NCBI GenBank assembly: GCA_036426205.1
Contig: CM071568.1
Span: forward strand, 38,162,417-38,226,416
DNA: 64,000 bases
Reading direction: 5' to 3'
DNA from: Ascaphus truei
Lineage: Eukaryota; Chordata; Amphibia; Anura; Ascaphidae
This document shows positions 43,443 through 54,656 of this stretch, piece by piece. Below the pieces are notes generated by a model, which saw only the letters and a list, made by a program, of their open reading frames with translations, was not told where the DNA came from and did no database searches. Made by a program: the position numbers and the translations under genes. Position 1 is the stretch's first letter; each line of letters opens with the position of its first letter.

Positions 43443-43851
43443 TAACCTAGATGGTTTAACCTTTATGGGAATTAACAAAATAGAGTTAGGAATAACAGGA
43501 GGAGATCTAGGAAAAAAATATCCCAAAGAGAAACCATATGGATATATAAATTAAAAATATTGATCCCCATAGATTTACATATTAGTATAGATTTGAGTTG
43601 TTTCTTAAAATAAACTTTTTTTAACATTAAATATGTTTTGGTATCTGTGTTTCAAGCGATACAGATTACCAACAACTCTATAATTAAATAATTCAAGTGC
43701 CAATCAATTTAAGCGGATTTATGCACATTGAGATATATTTAACTTACTGTAGTATATTATGTAATGCAATGATTTTTTATGATATGTTTTTATTAGATAT
43801 GTATGCTATTTGTAGTGCAAATGTATTCCTGTGTATTTATGCCTCATATGT

Positions 43852-44240
43852 GTATCCCCAATCTTGCATTTTTAAAATTGTGATTAAAGTTAATTGAGTT
43901 CAGCTATAGAGATGGATATATTAAGAGGAGACACACGGACTAACCAAACATACGCCTGAGGAAGCAAGAACTACCTTCAAAACACATAAGGTAACGGGGG
44001 ACCAGCTTCAGTGCAACACCCAGAATACCGGAAGTGACATCAGACACTGGCTGGAACGGCAAGGAGAGTAGTGGTCACTGGAGGGGAGAAAAGTGCATTA
44101 GCTGGCTCCATTTTTCTTGTATACTTAGACGTGAGTGATACCCTGATTTATATAAATTTGGAATTTTATGAAGAAGCTCTGTTTCTTCTTCTATCTATTG
44201 CTGTGAGAGAGGAGGAGCAAAGATACCTTTCAGTGCCTGT
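43852..44240 (+). repeat. right pseudo-LTR of PLE
   Basis: Uninterrupted partner of the left repeat; see the element entry for the shared blocks. Divergence by eye is of the order of ten per cent, so the element is not young. Confidence 0.8.
43956..43988 (+). ncRNA. decayed hammerhead-like motif, right pseudo-LTR
   Basis: Here the core CTGAGGA is intact but stem II (GCA..TTC) is broken, GAA has become AAA and stem III reads ACACAT. The two pseudo-LTR copies have lost different parts. Confidence 0.4.
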
Positions 44241-46882
44241 GCCCAGGCACTTTCATGTAAGTGCATATCTTACAACTGGCTGTTGTTTGGAGTTTGTTTT
44301 GTGAACTTGCTTCACTATTTTTTCTTTTCTTTTTCATTTGAGGTGCGCTGAATTTTCCTGGATACATCATCATTTGGAACTGGGAACAGTTCTTTTTCAC
44401 GCAGCACCGAACTTTACACATATGTATGTAGTTTGGATCACCTTTATTGTTTGTTAGCGCATCCTTAGGTCTGTAAAATAGTGCGAGCTGGTGCGCATGC
44501 AGGCGCGTACACCGGGCTGCGCGTGCATGTGGCACGTACGTTTCGTTTGTATGTTGCCAGCGGTGACGCGTGTGGCTAGGGGTCACGGCTCTGACGTCAC
44601 AGCGTTAGGCCGCGCTGTGATTGGCTCACAGTATCATGTGACGTGGCAGCAGCGTGTAAATAAAAAATTCTTGTATTTGCTCTGATCTACCGCGCCACCG
44701 CTCACGGCCATGCGCGCGCGCGTCTCGAATGTATCAACGTCAGCCTCCCACAGTCAATTATTATTGACGCACGTACGGAAGCCACGTGCACATAAGCGCA
44801 CGCGCGCACATAAACACACGCGCGCACACTATATTACAGACCTTAGTTTGTTTCTAAAATAGTTAAGATGTTTGTTGGGAATCATGGGTGCAACTGTTAT
44901 ATATTTAATATAGCCAAGATGTTTCGTTTTTAAGAAAAACACAGAATCTGTAATCTGTTTATTCATTCTGTTATTTTTAGTACTGTAATTGAGTTTTTTT
45001 GACCAGTCTAATTTTAATGTTAATATGCATGAGAAAAGAAATAGGAAAAACTATTAAAGTCTATTCTAATACCAGTACACATGTTTTCACATTTGCAGAA
45101 GAGCTTACACTTTCCTAACACTTTTATAACAGCCAATTATCTTGGCCACAATATGTTTATAAGTGGAAACAAGAGATAGTGATGTCAGTCGACCTGAGAA
45201 ACAAGGTCAACGTGAATGTTTAGGGTAGATCAGAAACTGAATTCAAAACAACCATTTAGTGCCTAGTAGGATAAATTCACTAAAGAACTGTTATCTATTA
45301 AAGAGAAATAACAATGAGAAGTGGTTGGGACATAGCTGTTATATTTTATTATATATATTACATATTATATTGTTTGTATTAACACTTTATAGGTTTGGTA
45401 TTTTTATCATTTATATGCTTAACGTATTTATTATGCAAAAATGTAATTGCAGACACTACGTTGTTTTGAGATTGTGAGAGTCACTGGTTAAGTCTCCATA
45501 GAATAATGAAAGCAGGTGAGAGTTAAAAATATATTTTCACACAATTATTGTCAAGGACATAGTTGAGCATGTCCTGTCCATGCAGGCAGAATCAACTTAA
45601 GGAAAGACCATATATAGAAATAAATATGACTGGAAGTCATCCGACACACCTAACTTCACATTTGCCTATAAATATATGCTGTTTTGATCATCTGGTGTGG
45701 CATTTCTCCTGAGAGACACTGCTGCCACAAAGAATTCAGCTGTCAATAAAATGATCTTGATGCTTCAAATCCCTGGGTCTGAGTCACGACAAATGTGTCT
45801 CCTAACATACACTGAATTGCAATTACATTAATAACCCCACAAATAATTCTGCTGTCTCACCATAGTCGAGTTGCCAAACGAGCCGCCGACGCGCAGCTCA
45901 ATAAAGGGTTCACGCAGCTGTAATCTCAAACCTTGTTGTGGTCATGTGAACAGTAAGTCTTTCTACATCTGTATTATATGCACAAGAGGTGACTTTGCAT
46001 ATCACTGTATTTATTAAGCCATGTCCATACTATGCAAAAACATCTGTTTTTGATGCAGTTTGGTGATTATGTCAATTTGAAGACATTTATTGTAATGAAG
46101 CGAAAAACCTAAGTTTATATGTGTTTGTTTGTTTGTTTTGATGCCCAGATACCAAATGCCGGGTTTTGGTTTCCTTAATAAACTCATTAAACATAATAAA
46201 TATTTGTCTTGTTTTTTTCCAAGAATGTGAAAACAGAACCTACCCACTAAAATGATGTGATGCAAGGACCATGAGAGTCTGCTTCATTACACTTGTATAT
46301 TAAGTACAGTGCCAAGTACTGGTAAACAAATGTTGACAAATTGTTCTACAATAATTGTGAAACAAATGTTTTTTTTATGCAATTATTCAAACTGTATATT
46401 TGATGTATAAGGACACATTTGGTACAATGTTATATTAATCCCAATGAATAATTCATTACATTATGTATGTTCTTGGCAGTCTTAGCTTGTTGCATCTATA
46501 ATGCTAAAACATACTGATTAAATCAGTTCTGCCAAGAAGTGTTCATTTGAAAATTACATTACATTTTAAAATTATTGTTACAGTACATTGTTAGAATTTT
46601 TTTTTTAAGTTTGTGGAACTGTTTCTGTGAAATTCTGGTCTGGACACCACTTGAAGTCCACTTATTCATATTTTTAATAAAACATAACTGCACTCTATCT
46701 ACTGAATGAACATTGTTTCTCTTTCTCTCCATGAGCACAACAGAAACATGCACAATGTAATGTACGATGAACCTTGATAACTACTGTTTATTATTATTTA
46801 TACAAATTTAAAAAAGGGAAAGTTAGTTACTATTTACAATTATAAACTATTTTAACACCTTCCCCTCCTAAGGGGGAATGGT
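44241..46882. other. unassigned region with GC-rich, Z-DNA-prone block
   Basis: About 44480-44830 is GC-rich with TGACGTCA (44592-44599, CRE), a GATTGGCTC CCAAT-type word and long alternating purine-pyrimidine runs (GCGCGCGCG near 44713; CACGCGCGCAC near 44800-44826). The rest is AT-rich. A unit from about 45549 (TGTCAAGGACATAG) to 45808 (TGTCTCCTAACA) with AATAAAATG inside looks LTR-like but no target duplication was found. No gene is seen. Confidence 0.4.
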
Positions 46883-47572
46883 AGTTACAGGGTGTGCTGT
46901 GGTGCTGTTTAGCTCACCTGTTGTTCTTTCAGGAGGTCTGAGTCTCTTCTGATGTAATGGGGAGTAGCAACAGGTCAGGCTTTTAGGCAGTCATCTCCTG
47001 ATACAGCGCCTCCATTCTGTGAGGCTCCTGCCAGGGACAGTAGTGCTCCCCACAGGCGCCATCTTTTTCAGTAATTCACCCCAGACAAGCAACTATACAA
47101 GTTGTCTTTATTGCAAAACAGACTTGCCACATAAAGCTCCCTCTTTCCTCCTTCCCTGGATTAGACCCAAGGGACTTTAGGCCCCAAGAGCCTATCCTTA
47201 GCTCCCTTACCCCCTGATGGGGCAAAGTGGAACCACTCTTACTCCACAGAGGGAGGGAAGACAGACACAAAATTTTGGGGAGTGCCAGCTTTTATACCTG
47301 GGGATGGGTTTGTAACCCTGCCCCATAACAGGGCAGGTCCAGGTACTGACAGCCATCACACCACTGGCACGTGATCCAGTCAGTACGCTCTCAGGCATGA
47401 CACTCAAAACTGCTGTTAGGTCTGCACCTGGATAGGGTAACATTGTTTCTATCCAGGCAGCAACTGCAATCTAGACCCTGTGCAGGAGTTTAACCGCAAC
47501 ACTGCCTGTTCCTATCAGGACGTATAATGTTAAGGTCAAGGGAAAGGGTATAGCCAGGGGCATTAGGCTACA
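46883..47572 (-). mobile_element. LTR, TGTAGC family, copy 3
   Basis: On the minus strand it starts TGTAGCCTAATGCCCC. Plus-strand ends are (A)GTTACAGGG and AGGCTACA, flanked by ATGGT and CTGGT, a 4-of-5 match to a target duplication. It shares ACCCTGCCCCATAACAGG, GGTACTGACAG and the terminal blocks with 53190-53875. No coding region. Confidence 0.65.
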
Positions 47573-48097
47573 CTGGTTATTATAAATCACAGTCTTGTAC
47601 GCTAGTCATCAAAGCATATTATACACATACTGTATCATGTAGAAACCATGCTACACGTAAATATACAAAATACTACAGTAACTGAAATCCAAATCCATCA
47701 AGATATTGTAGCCACTGTTGACACAGTAACATGAATTTGATATACAGTAGATAAGAAGCAGGAGTAGAATAGAGGAAATGTATGAACATGTATGAACTTA
47801 TTCTCTCAGATTGAGCTCTTTCATTGGTGTTTTGGCTTCAAACTTTTTTCAGGATTGATTTTTTCTAATTATTTTTTAACAAAGTTTATTCATTTTTCCC
47901 ATTTGGAAACTGAAATTCACCTAGTAGTTTAGAAAAAAAATATCTGAAGATGAACCTTTCTTGGATTTTAGCTCAAGTGGACTCAAAGTTAATTCCAAAA
48001 TTCGAACTTCAAAATGTGAAAAATGAAAAAGTCACATATCAAAAGTGTGACTCTGCTTGTTACCGTTCACAAAATGTTTTATTTTGCAGATACTGTA
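47573..48097. other. unassigned AT-rich stretch
   Basis: No open frame with domain content and no repeats. Ends at the left TA of the Tigger-like MITE. Confidence 0.35.
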
Positions 48098-48306
48098 CAG
48101 TTCAACCCCGTTATTAAGCGATCCGTTACAACGCAGATCCGCTTATAAGGAAATGGAAGCGTGGCTCCCAATTTCTGTATTTATGAATATTTTACAATTA
48201 ATTAATGTACAATGCATACAATTGTACATTATTTCTAACACGATCCACTTATAACTCGATGGGATTCTTTGGACCCCAAGCACAGTGTTATAAGGGGGTT
48301 GAGCTG
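48098..48306. mobile_element. Tigger/mariner-type MITE
   Basis: A 209-bp unit with termini CAGTTCAACCCC and GGGGTTGAGCTG, flanked by TA dinucleotides (48096-48097 and 48307-48308). The subterminal GTTA..AAGCGATCCGTTA and CTTATAACTCGAT words are typical of pogo/Tigger-like non-autonomous elements. Non-coding. Confidence 0.75.
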
Positions 48307-48548
48307 TAGTTAGCTTGCATATGTATCACCTGTTACATAGTAACATAGTAGATGAGGTTGAAAAAAGACATAGGTCCATCAAGTTCAACCTATGCTAAAT
48401 TTAGACAACAGATACTTTATCCTATATCTATACTTACTTATTGATCCAGAGGAAGGCAAACAAAAAACCCCATTAAGGGGAAAAAATCATTCCTTCCTGA
48501 CTTCAAGAATCGGATTAATCCCTGGATCAACATCCTTCCCATGTATAC

Positions 48549-49192
48549 TTATTTGGTATATCCCTGTATACCTTTCCCTTCTAAAAAGATGTCCAACCTT
48601 TTTTTGAACAAATCTATTGTATCTGCCATCACAGTCTCCATGGGTAATGAATTCCACATTTTAACTGCCCTTACTGTAAAGAACCGTTTCCTTTGTTGCT
48701 GGTGAAATTTCCTTTCCTCCAACCTTAAGGGATGGCCCCGAGTCCTTTGTACTGCCTGTGGGATAAATAGTTCTTTTGAAAACTCCTTGTATTGTCCCTG
48801 AATATATTTGTATATAGTTATCATATCCCCTCTTTGACGCCTCTTTTCTAATGTAAATAAAGCTAATTTAGCTAGCCTCTCCTCATAAGTTAGAATGTCC
48901 ATCCCTTTTATTATTTGGTGGCTCTTCTCTGCACTCTCTCTAGTTCCATAATGTCTTTTCTTAGGATTGGTGCCCAAAATTGTACTCCATATTCAAGGTG
49001 TGGTCTTACTAATGCTTTGTAAAGGGGCATACGTATGTTTATTTCCCTTCCATCCATTGTCCGTTTGATGCAAGATAAGATCTTGTTTGCCTTTGCAGCT
49101 ACTTCATGACATTGGGCACTATTGCTAAGCCTGCTGTCTTCAAGCACTCCTAAATCCTTCTCCATCAAGGATTCCCCCCAATATATCTCCAT
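48549..49192 (-). pseudogene. CR1 reverse transcriptase, C-terminal region
   Basis: Two frames in series: WGESLMEKDLGVLEDSRL through RPHLEYGVQFWAPIL (49192-48911), then DILTYEERLAKLALFTLEKR through VKMWNSLPMETV (48977-48549). These are the thumb and C-terminal blocks of CR1/L2-type RT (LGVL, LEYGVQFWAP, NSLP). One-base shifts separate them from each other and from the palm ORF. Confidence 0.85.
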
Positions 49193-50243
49193 TTAATTTG
49201 TATGTCGCCTTTTTATTCTTGCATCCCAAATGCATAACCTTACATTTATCTGTATTAAACCTCATCTGCCATTTACCTGCCCACGTTTCCAGTCTCTCCA
49301 AGTCCTTCTGAAGAGAAATTACATCCTGCTCTGATTCTATTACCTTACACAATTTAGTATCATCAGCAAAGATGGAGACTTTGCTCTTGATCCCAACCTC
49401 AAGGTCATTAATAAACAAGTTAAAAAGCAGGGGTCCCAGTACCGATCCCTGAGGTACTCCACTCACGACTTTAGCCCAACCTGAAAAAGTTCCATTTACA
49501 ACCCTCTGTTTTCTGTCCTTTAACCAGTTTTCAATCCAGGTGCATATATTATTACTGAGTCCAATTTTCTTTATTTTGTACACCAACCTCTTGTGTGAAA
49601 CCGTATCAAAAGCCTTTGCAAAATCTAAGTAGACCACATCAACTGCATTACCCTGGTCTAAATTCCTACTTACCTCCTCAAAGAAACAAATAAGGTTAGT
49701 TTGGCAAGATCTATCCTTCATAAATCCATGCTGACTATTACTAATAATTTTGTTTTCCATTAGGTATTCCTGAATATTATCTCGTATTAAACCTTCAAGT
49801 AGTTTCCCTACTATTGAAGTCAGGCTTAGAGGTCTGTAATTTCCCGGTTGTGATCTAGCTCCCTTTTTAAATATAGGCACCACATCTGCTTTACACCAAT
49901 CTTGTGGTACTGAGCCTGTGGAAATGGAGTCCTTGAATATTAAATATAATGGTTTTGCTATTACTGAGCTTAACTCCTTGAGAACTCTTGCATGTATGCC
50001 ATCGGGGCCAGGTGAATTATTTACTTTAAATTTTTCAAGTCGCTTATGAACTTCTTCCTCAGTTAACCAATTGTTCATTAATATGGAGGTTGTGGCTTCC
50101 TCCTGCGACACTACTATTGAACTTGATTCTTCCCTGGTAATCACAGAGGCAAAGAATGTGTTTAATACCTCAGCTTTTTCCTTATCTCCAATAATCTGCC
50201 TACACATCTCACACTGAAAGGCTCCTATATTTTCTTTTCTCAT
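49140..50243 (-). pseudogene. CR1 reverse transcriptase, fingers and palm
   Basis: A 367-codon open frame with NNSPGPDGIHARVLKEL, VVPIFKKGARSQPGNYRPLS, VYLDFAKAFDTVSH (motif A), SGVPQGSVLGPLLF (motif B) and FADDTKLC (catalytic DD), ending where the frame shifts at the LNGD(I)..WG block. All catalytic aspartates are present. Upstream (50527-50294) the linker frame KSKPMWLNKQVGEEMNKKAF is separate. In the intact element this is one ORF2 product with the endonuclease. Confidence 0.9.
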
Positions 50244-50639
50244 TTTTTTGTTATTAAGGTACTTAAAGAACTTTTTTGGGTTGACCTTACTTTCTATTGC
50301 AATCCTTTTTCATTATCCATTTTTGCTAATTTGATTGCCCTTTTGCAATTTTTGTTACATTCCTTATAATTCTGATACGATGTCTCCATCCCTTCTGACT
50401 TAAAGAATCTAAACGCCTTCTTGTTCATTTCCTCCCCTACCTGTTTATTTAGCCACATTGGTTTTGACTTATTTCTTTTATACTTATTACCCAAGGGTAT
50501 ACACTGATAAGTGTGCTTTTCTAACAATGTTTTAAAGACCGCCCATTTATCTTCTACATTTTCCCTGCAAAAACATTATCCCATTGTATTACTACTAGAT
50601 TAGACCTCAGTTTATTAAAATCTGCCTTTCAAAATATCT

Positions 50640-51602
50640 TTGTTGAACCCAAGTAATCTGTTTTTTGATAATTTATTGTGAGATTGAGGAAGCTAAAATA
50701 CTTTTGCTAATGGAGAAGGCATCAAAACTGGGTAATGTTTGCATAATGGGGGATTTTAATTATCCAGACATAAACTGGGGCAATGAGATTAGCGTTACAA
50801 CAAAAGGAAACAGGTTTTTGGGGGTGCTTAAAGATAATTTATTTCAAATGAGACCATGTTATGATCACTGTTACCCAAATGTTCCAGGACTTGAATATTT
50901 GTTATTACTTCTACATTGTTTGATATGACCAAATCCAGAACTGCCCCTCTCCTTGTTGGTTCCTCAATAATTTGGGTCTTTAAGCACCCCCAAAAACCTG
51001 TTTCCTTTTGTTGTAACGCTAATCTCATTGCCCCAGTTTATGTCTCGGATAATTAAAATCCCCCTTATGCAAACATGACCCAGTTTTGATCCTTCTCCAT
51101 AGCAAAGTATTTTAGCTTCCTCAATCTCATTGATATTTGGGTGTTATAGCATATTCTCACAAACATTTCTTTAACTTTTAAAACCTCCACTGCTAATTTC
51201 TATCCACAAAGTCTCTACATTTTCATCATTCCCTTCATAGACATCATCCCTTATAATAGGTTTTAGATCCGGTTTAACATATAAACATACTTCACCTCCC
51301 CTTCAATGTGTTCGATCCTTCCGAAAAAGAGAATAACCCTCTAAATTAACTGTCCAGTCATGAGTTTCATCCCACTATGTTTCAGTAATGCCTATGATAT
51401 CATACTGCTCCCTTGTAGCTATTAATTCAAGCTCCCCCATTTTATCTGTCAGGCTTCTTGCATTAGCAAGCATGCATTTAACTTTTTTTTCAGCCTGTAC
51501 TATTATCTTATCTGCTCCTTCCTTTCTGCTCCCACTTGGTTTAGTCTTAAGAAGTTTTCTAGTATTATCTGTATTTACTATGGGTGTCTCACTGCTTGTC
51601 AA
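50640..51602 (-). pseudogene. CR1 AP-type endonuclease, broken and internally inverted
   Basis: Starts with KVKCMLANARSLTDKMGELE and EQYDIIGITET (the N-terminal catalytic E region), then stops, then WDETHDWTVNLEGYSLFRKD and VCLYVKPDL. It continues to GNDENVETLWIEI and a RRGAVLDLVIS..GNSDHNMVSFEI end carrying the SDH catalytic block. The GDFN block region has been damaged in the forward copy (GILIIRDINWGNEI). A second, inverted copy of that same block lies at 50680-50834 on the plus strand, where it reads MGDFNYPDINWGNEI. Several stops are present. Confidence 0.8.
50680..51128. repeat. inverted duplication inside CR1 endonuclease
   Basis: Plus-strand 50680-50834 is the reverse complement of 50977-51128 with a few differences (GAGATTGAGGAAGCTAAAAT at one end, GGTTTTTGGGGGTGCTTAAAG at the other). 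The spacer is 142 bp. The right copy is in normal CR1 position and the left one is an inverted extra copy. The extra copy preserves the GDFNYPD motif better than the resident one, so duplication preceded some of the decay. Confidence 0.88.
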
Positions 51603-51696
51603 ACTTGCACTTGCCCCATTCTACCTCCATACCACCTTGTATCCTCATCTATTCCATTTAGTTCATTATCTGTTTCATTCCCCTCCCCCCTCCATC

Positions 51697-52760
51697 CTAG
51701 TTTAAAATCTCCTCCAACCTTTTTAGCATTCTCCCCCCTAGCACAGAAGATCCCTCTTCATTGATGTGCAATCCATACCTAGAATATAGATGGCACCTCT
51801 CAGAAAAGGAGTCCCAGTGCTCTAAAAACCCAAACCCCTCCTTCCTGCACCACTTTCTTAGCCATGCATTGACCTCCCTGATCTCTGACTGTCTCCCTGC
51901 GGTAGTGCATGGCACTGGTAGTATTTCTGAAAATACTACCTTGGAGGTCCTTGCTTTAAGCTTTTGGCCTAGATCCCTGTAATAATAATTTTTTAGGACC
52001 CTCCATCTTTCTCTAACTTTGTCATTGGTGCCAACATGTACCAAGACCGCCGGGTCAATCCCAGCCCCCCCCCCCAACAATCTGTCTACCCGTTCCGCAA
52101 TGTGCCGAACCGAGCACCCGGGAGACAACAAACTGTTCAGTTCATGCGGTCCCGGCAACAGATTGCCCTATCTATTTTCCTAATAATGGAGTCCCCTACC
52201 ACCACAATCTTTCTTTGTATCTGAGCATCCTGAGTCCCCACTGTGCTGGAGGAACTATTCCCCTGGCTGCTAGAGGAATTAGTCTCCCCCAGCCTTGCCA
52301 TTTCTGCCCCAACATTCCCAATATCTTCACTCAACATGGCAAATCTATTGGGATGTGTCAGCTCAGAAACGATATGCCTCTCCCTATTGACCCTGCTTCC
52401 CCTTCTAACTGTCAAACAGCTACCTACCTGCTCCTCACTAACGGCAACCAAGCTACCTACCTGCTCCTCAATAAAAGCGCCACCATCTGCACCACTAGTC
52501 AAAGCAAGGTCCTGCTCAGTGAGCTCTAATTCCCTTTCAAGATTGCCAATGTCCCTCAATATTGCAAGTTGTCTCTTCAGATCAGCAATCTCTGACTCTA
52601 GAGAGACCACCCGCTCACACTTTTCACAGCAGTATGCTCCTTGGAACAGCTGCTCCAAGTGCACATACATGTGGCAAGATGTGCATTGAGTGGCATTTTC
52701 AATCCTGCTCATTCTAGCAACTATGAAGTTTAGAAGTACTAACAGTAAACTGTACTTCAA
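51697..52760 (-). pseudogene. CR1 ORF1 protein: zinc finger, coiled coil, SGNH esterase
   Basis: N-terminal MSRIENATQCTSCHMYVHLE and YCCEKCERV give a cysteine/histidine zinc-finger module, followed by a short coiled coil (LESEIADLKRQLAILRDI). After a linker comes an SGNH/GDSL esterase-like domain: KIVVVGDSIIRKID (catalytic GDS), VLVHVGTND (block III), then RYGLHINEEGSSVLG (catalytic D/H block). CR1 ORF1 proteins are known to carry such an esterase. A frameshift near 52150 splits the domain between frames 52760-52137 and 52158-51697. The likely true start is the MSRIE methionine, 16 codons inside the longer frame. Confidence 0.85.
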
Positions 52761-52789
52761 TAAACTATACCTTGTTTAACTGCTTCTAG

Positions 52790-53184
52790 TTCTAACTGCA
52801 CACACTTTAACCAACCATCACTTCAATCAACCACACAGATCAGTCAGTACACGCAAGCTCAGGATTCGTTAGAAGCCTCTGTTTAAATAGGGACACCCAC
52901 CAGGTGTGTTAGGTTATCAATTAACTAACCCCACCCACTGCAGGTGTGTTAGGCCAGCCAATTAACCAACCACACCCACTCTGCCTCAGGCAGGAGAAAG
53001 GGAAAAAAAAGTTACAGGCTTCAAATTACAGCACACTTTAAAAATAGATTAACCCACTGCACACTCCCCAAAAACAGCCACCCGTGCTAGTATGCCCAGT
53101 ATTTCCCTTTCCTTCTTGTCCTAACTGCACACACTTTAACCAACCAGCACTTCTATCAACCACACAGATCAGTCAGTACACGCA
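52790..53184 (-). promoter_or_regulatory. CR1 5' region with tandem blocks
   Basis: The block CTAACTGCACACACTTTAAC .. CAGTCAGTACACGCA occurs at 52792-52855 and again at 53121-53184, 329 bp apart. Between them a 43-bp unit (GGTGTGTTAGG..CCCACCCACT) is itself doubled (52897-52982). Repeated monomers at the 5' end are characteristic of LINE internal promoters. Confidence 0.55.
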
Positions 53185-53189
53185 CCCTA

Positions 53190-53875
53190 CACGAGATCAT
53201 CCGGCTATCTGGTGTTGGAGGTGCTGTGCATACCTGTTTGGCTGCAACAGGAGGCTCTGAGTGCTCCGCGATGGTGTGGGGAGATATCAGGACAGGTGTT
53301 CAGGGTGGTTCATCTCTGTAGACAGTGCCTGCAATCAGCAAGGATACTGCAACATTCAGGATGGTCCATGCTGACACTTCTAAGTTGATCCAGACAGTCA
53401 ACCACATAAGCTTAGGTTTAACTGAAATTTATTGCATTTCCAGCAGTGACTGCATCCTTTACATTCCCCTGAAGGCACATCCAGAGCTTGAGGCCCATGT
53501 AGACTCCCTCCTGAACTCCTCATGTATCCCCTGCTGGGATGTTACCCCCTCCACAGGGGAAGGGAAGAACCACTGACTTCTGGGAGAGTGCCAGTATATA
53601 CCCTGGGGGGTGGGGTTGTAACCCTGCCCCATAACAGGACAGGTCTGATACTGACAGGCATCACATTAATGGCATGTGACCCAGCCAGCATCCTCCCCCA
53701 AGCTGACACTCTCAGTTTGTTTCTAGGCTCGCCCCTGGATACAGTAGGTATATCCAGACTGCAATAGCAAGCTAGATCATAAGGAATTAACCCTTCCAGT
53801 GCCTGTCCTTAGCAGGACTTATACTGTTAGGGCCCAAAAAAAGAAATAGGGGCCGGAGGCTATGCTATATATATA
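53190..53875 (-). mobile_element. LTR, TGTAGC family, copy 4
   Basis: Shares GTAACCCTGCCCCATAACAG, GATACTGACAGGCATCACA, GGAATTAACCCTTCCAGTGCC and the GGAGGCTATGCTATA end with copies at 25200 and 46883. It abuts the 5' end of the CR1 element. Boundaries are approximate. Confidence 0.6.
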
Positions 53876-54656
53876 TTTTAGAATATCAACAACTATAATT
53901 GGAGATGTGATCATATTTCAAGTTTGCGAACCAAGTGACATTTGCCAGTTTATTTTTTTGTAAAAAATATAGCAAATCAAATTTTAATGTTCATTGCAAG
54001 TATTAAAAATCCAGATATTGTTTGTGAAAAAAATAATGAAGCAAATTGCATTAATTATATTAATAGGTCAACATACCAAATAAGCTAAAACATTGAAATT
54101 TTAATTACTGCAGGTTATTGACAATGTTTGATGCATTAGAGGCAATCACTGCTGCAGGCACAATTCCTCTACCACAACATTGATATTAACATGCACTAAT
54201 TAAATACTTATTTGAATTTATTTAAGATTTGCTTGATTTTTACCTGATATATTCATTTACTTTGCTAACAAAGGGAAAAGGTTTCTCCGTGGAGGAAGGC
54301 ACCATTATTGCAACCAGTGGCTGCAGCTGGAGATACCGTAAACAATACACCAATGGGACAGCCATTGTGTTGTAATAATGAATACATCATGTATACCATT
54401 TATTAGCTTATTTTAGCATCTGAGGCCACCCTGAAAGATTTATTTAGTAAGCACCTTTTAAATATATATATATATATTTTAAACTTAATTGACTTGTTCC
54501 TAATTTTCTTTTTCTGATCCAGGGTTTATCTGGTTGAAAGCCCTTCATTTTGTTTTAATTATGTTACAAAACCTTTGCTTTTGTTCTATTTCTGTTTAAT
54601 CTGTTGTGCGATTGAACAACTCTAGTTTGGATTTAACATTAATCGTTCCTAATATA
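53876..54656. other. AT-rich unassigned stretch
   Basis: No gene or classified repeat; a short (TA)n tract at about 54462-54476. Confidence 0.35.

Larger units (their letters stand above)
39546..44240 (+). mobile_element. Penelope-like element between pseudo-LTR direct repeats
   Basis: Left repeat 39546-40695 and right repeat 43852-44240 match block by block: GTATCCCCAATCTTGCATTT, GGATATATTAAGAG, AGACACACGGA, CAACACCCAGAATACCGGA, AGTGCATTAGCTGGCTCCAT and GAGGAGCAAAGATACCTTTC. The left one is interrupted by a 730-bp LTR. Between them lies a degraded plus-strand Penelope-like ORF with RT and GIY-YIG parts. Direct pseudo-LTRs around a single ORF are the classic Penelope arrangement. A CATA/GA microsatellite has grown inside the RT-to-GIY linker. 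Confidence 0.8.
48331..53184 (-). mobile_element. CR1 LINE, near full length
   Basis: Minus strand: 5' region with tandem blocks (53184-52790), ORF1 (52760-51697), ORF2 endonuclease (51602 to about 50640, damaged), linker and RT (50527-48549), and the characteristic CR1 3' end around 48331-48400 (CAACCTCATCTACTATGTTA and a TTGAACTTGATGGACC block). Most CR1 copies are short 3' fragments, so a 4.8-kb copy with both ORFs recognisable is uncommon. Frameshifts and stops show it is inactive. An inverted duplication lies in the endonuclease. Confidence 0.88.

Noticed and set aside
45549..45808. Solo LTR candidate (TGTCAAGG..CCTAACA)
   Set aside because: No target duplication and no second copy in the window; kept only as a remark.
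50665..50928. Plus-strand frame with GDFNYPDINWGNE suggesting a second LINE
   Set aside because: It is the inverted duplicate of the endonuclease block of the minus-strand CR1.
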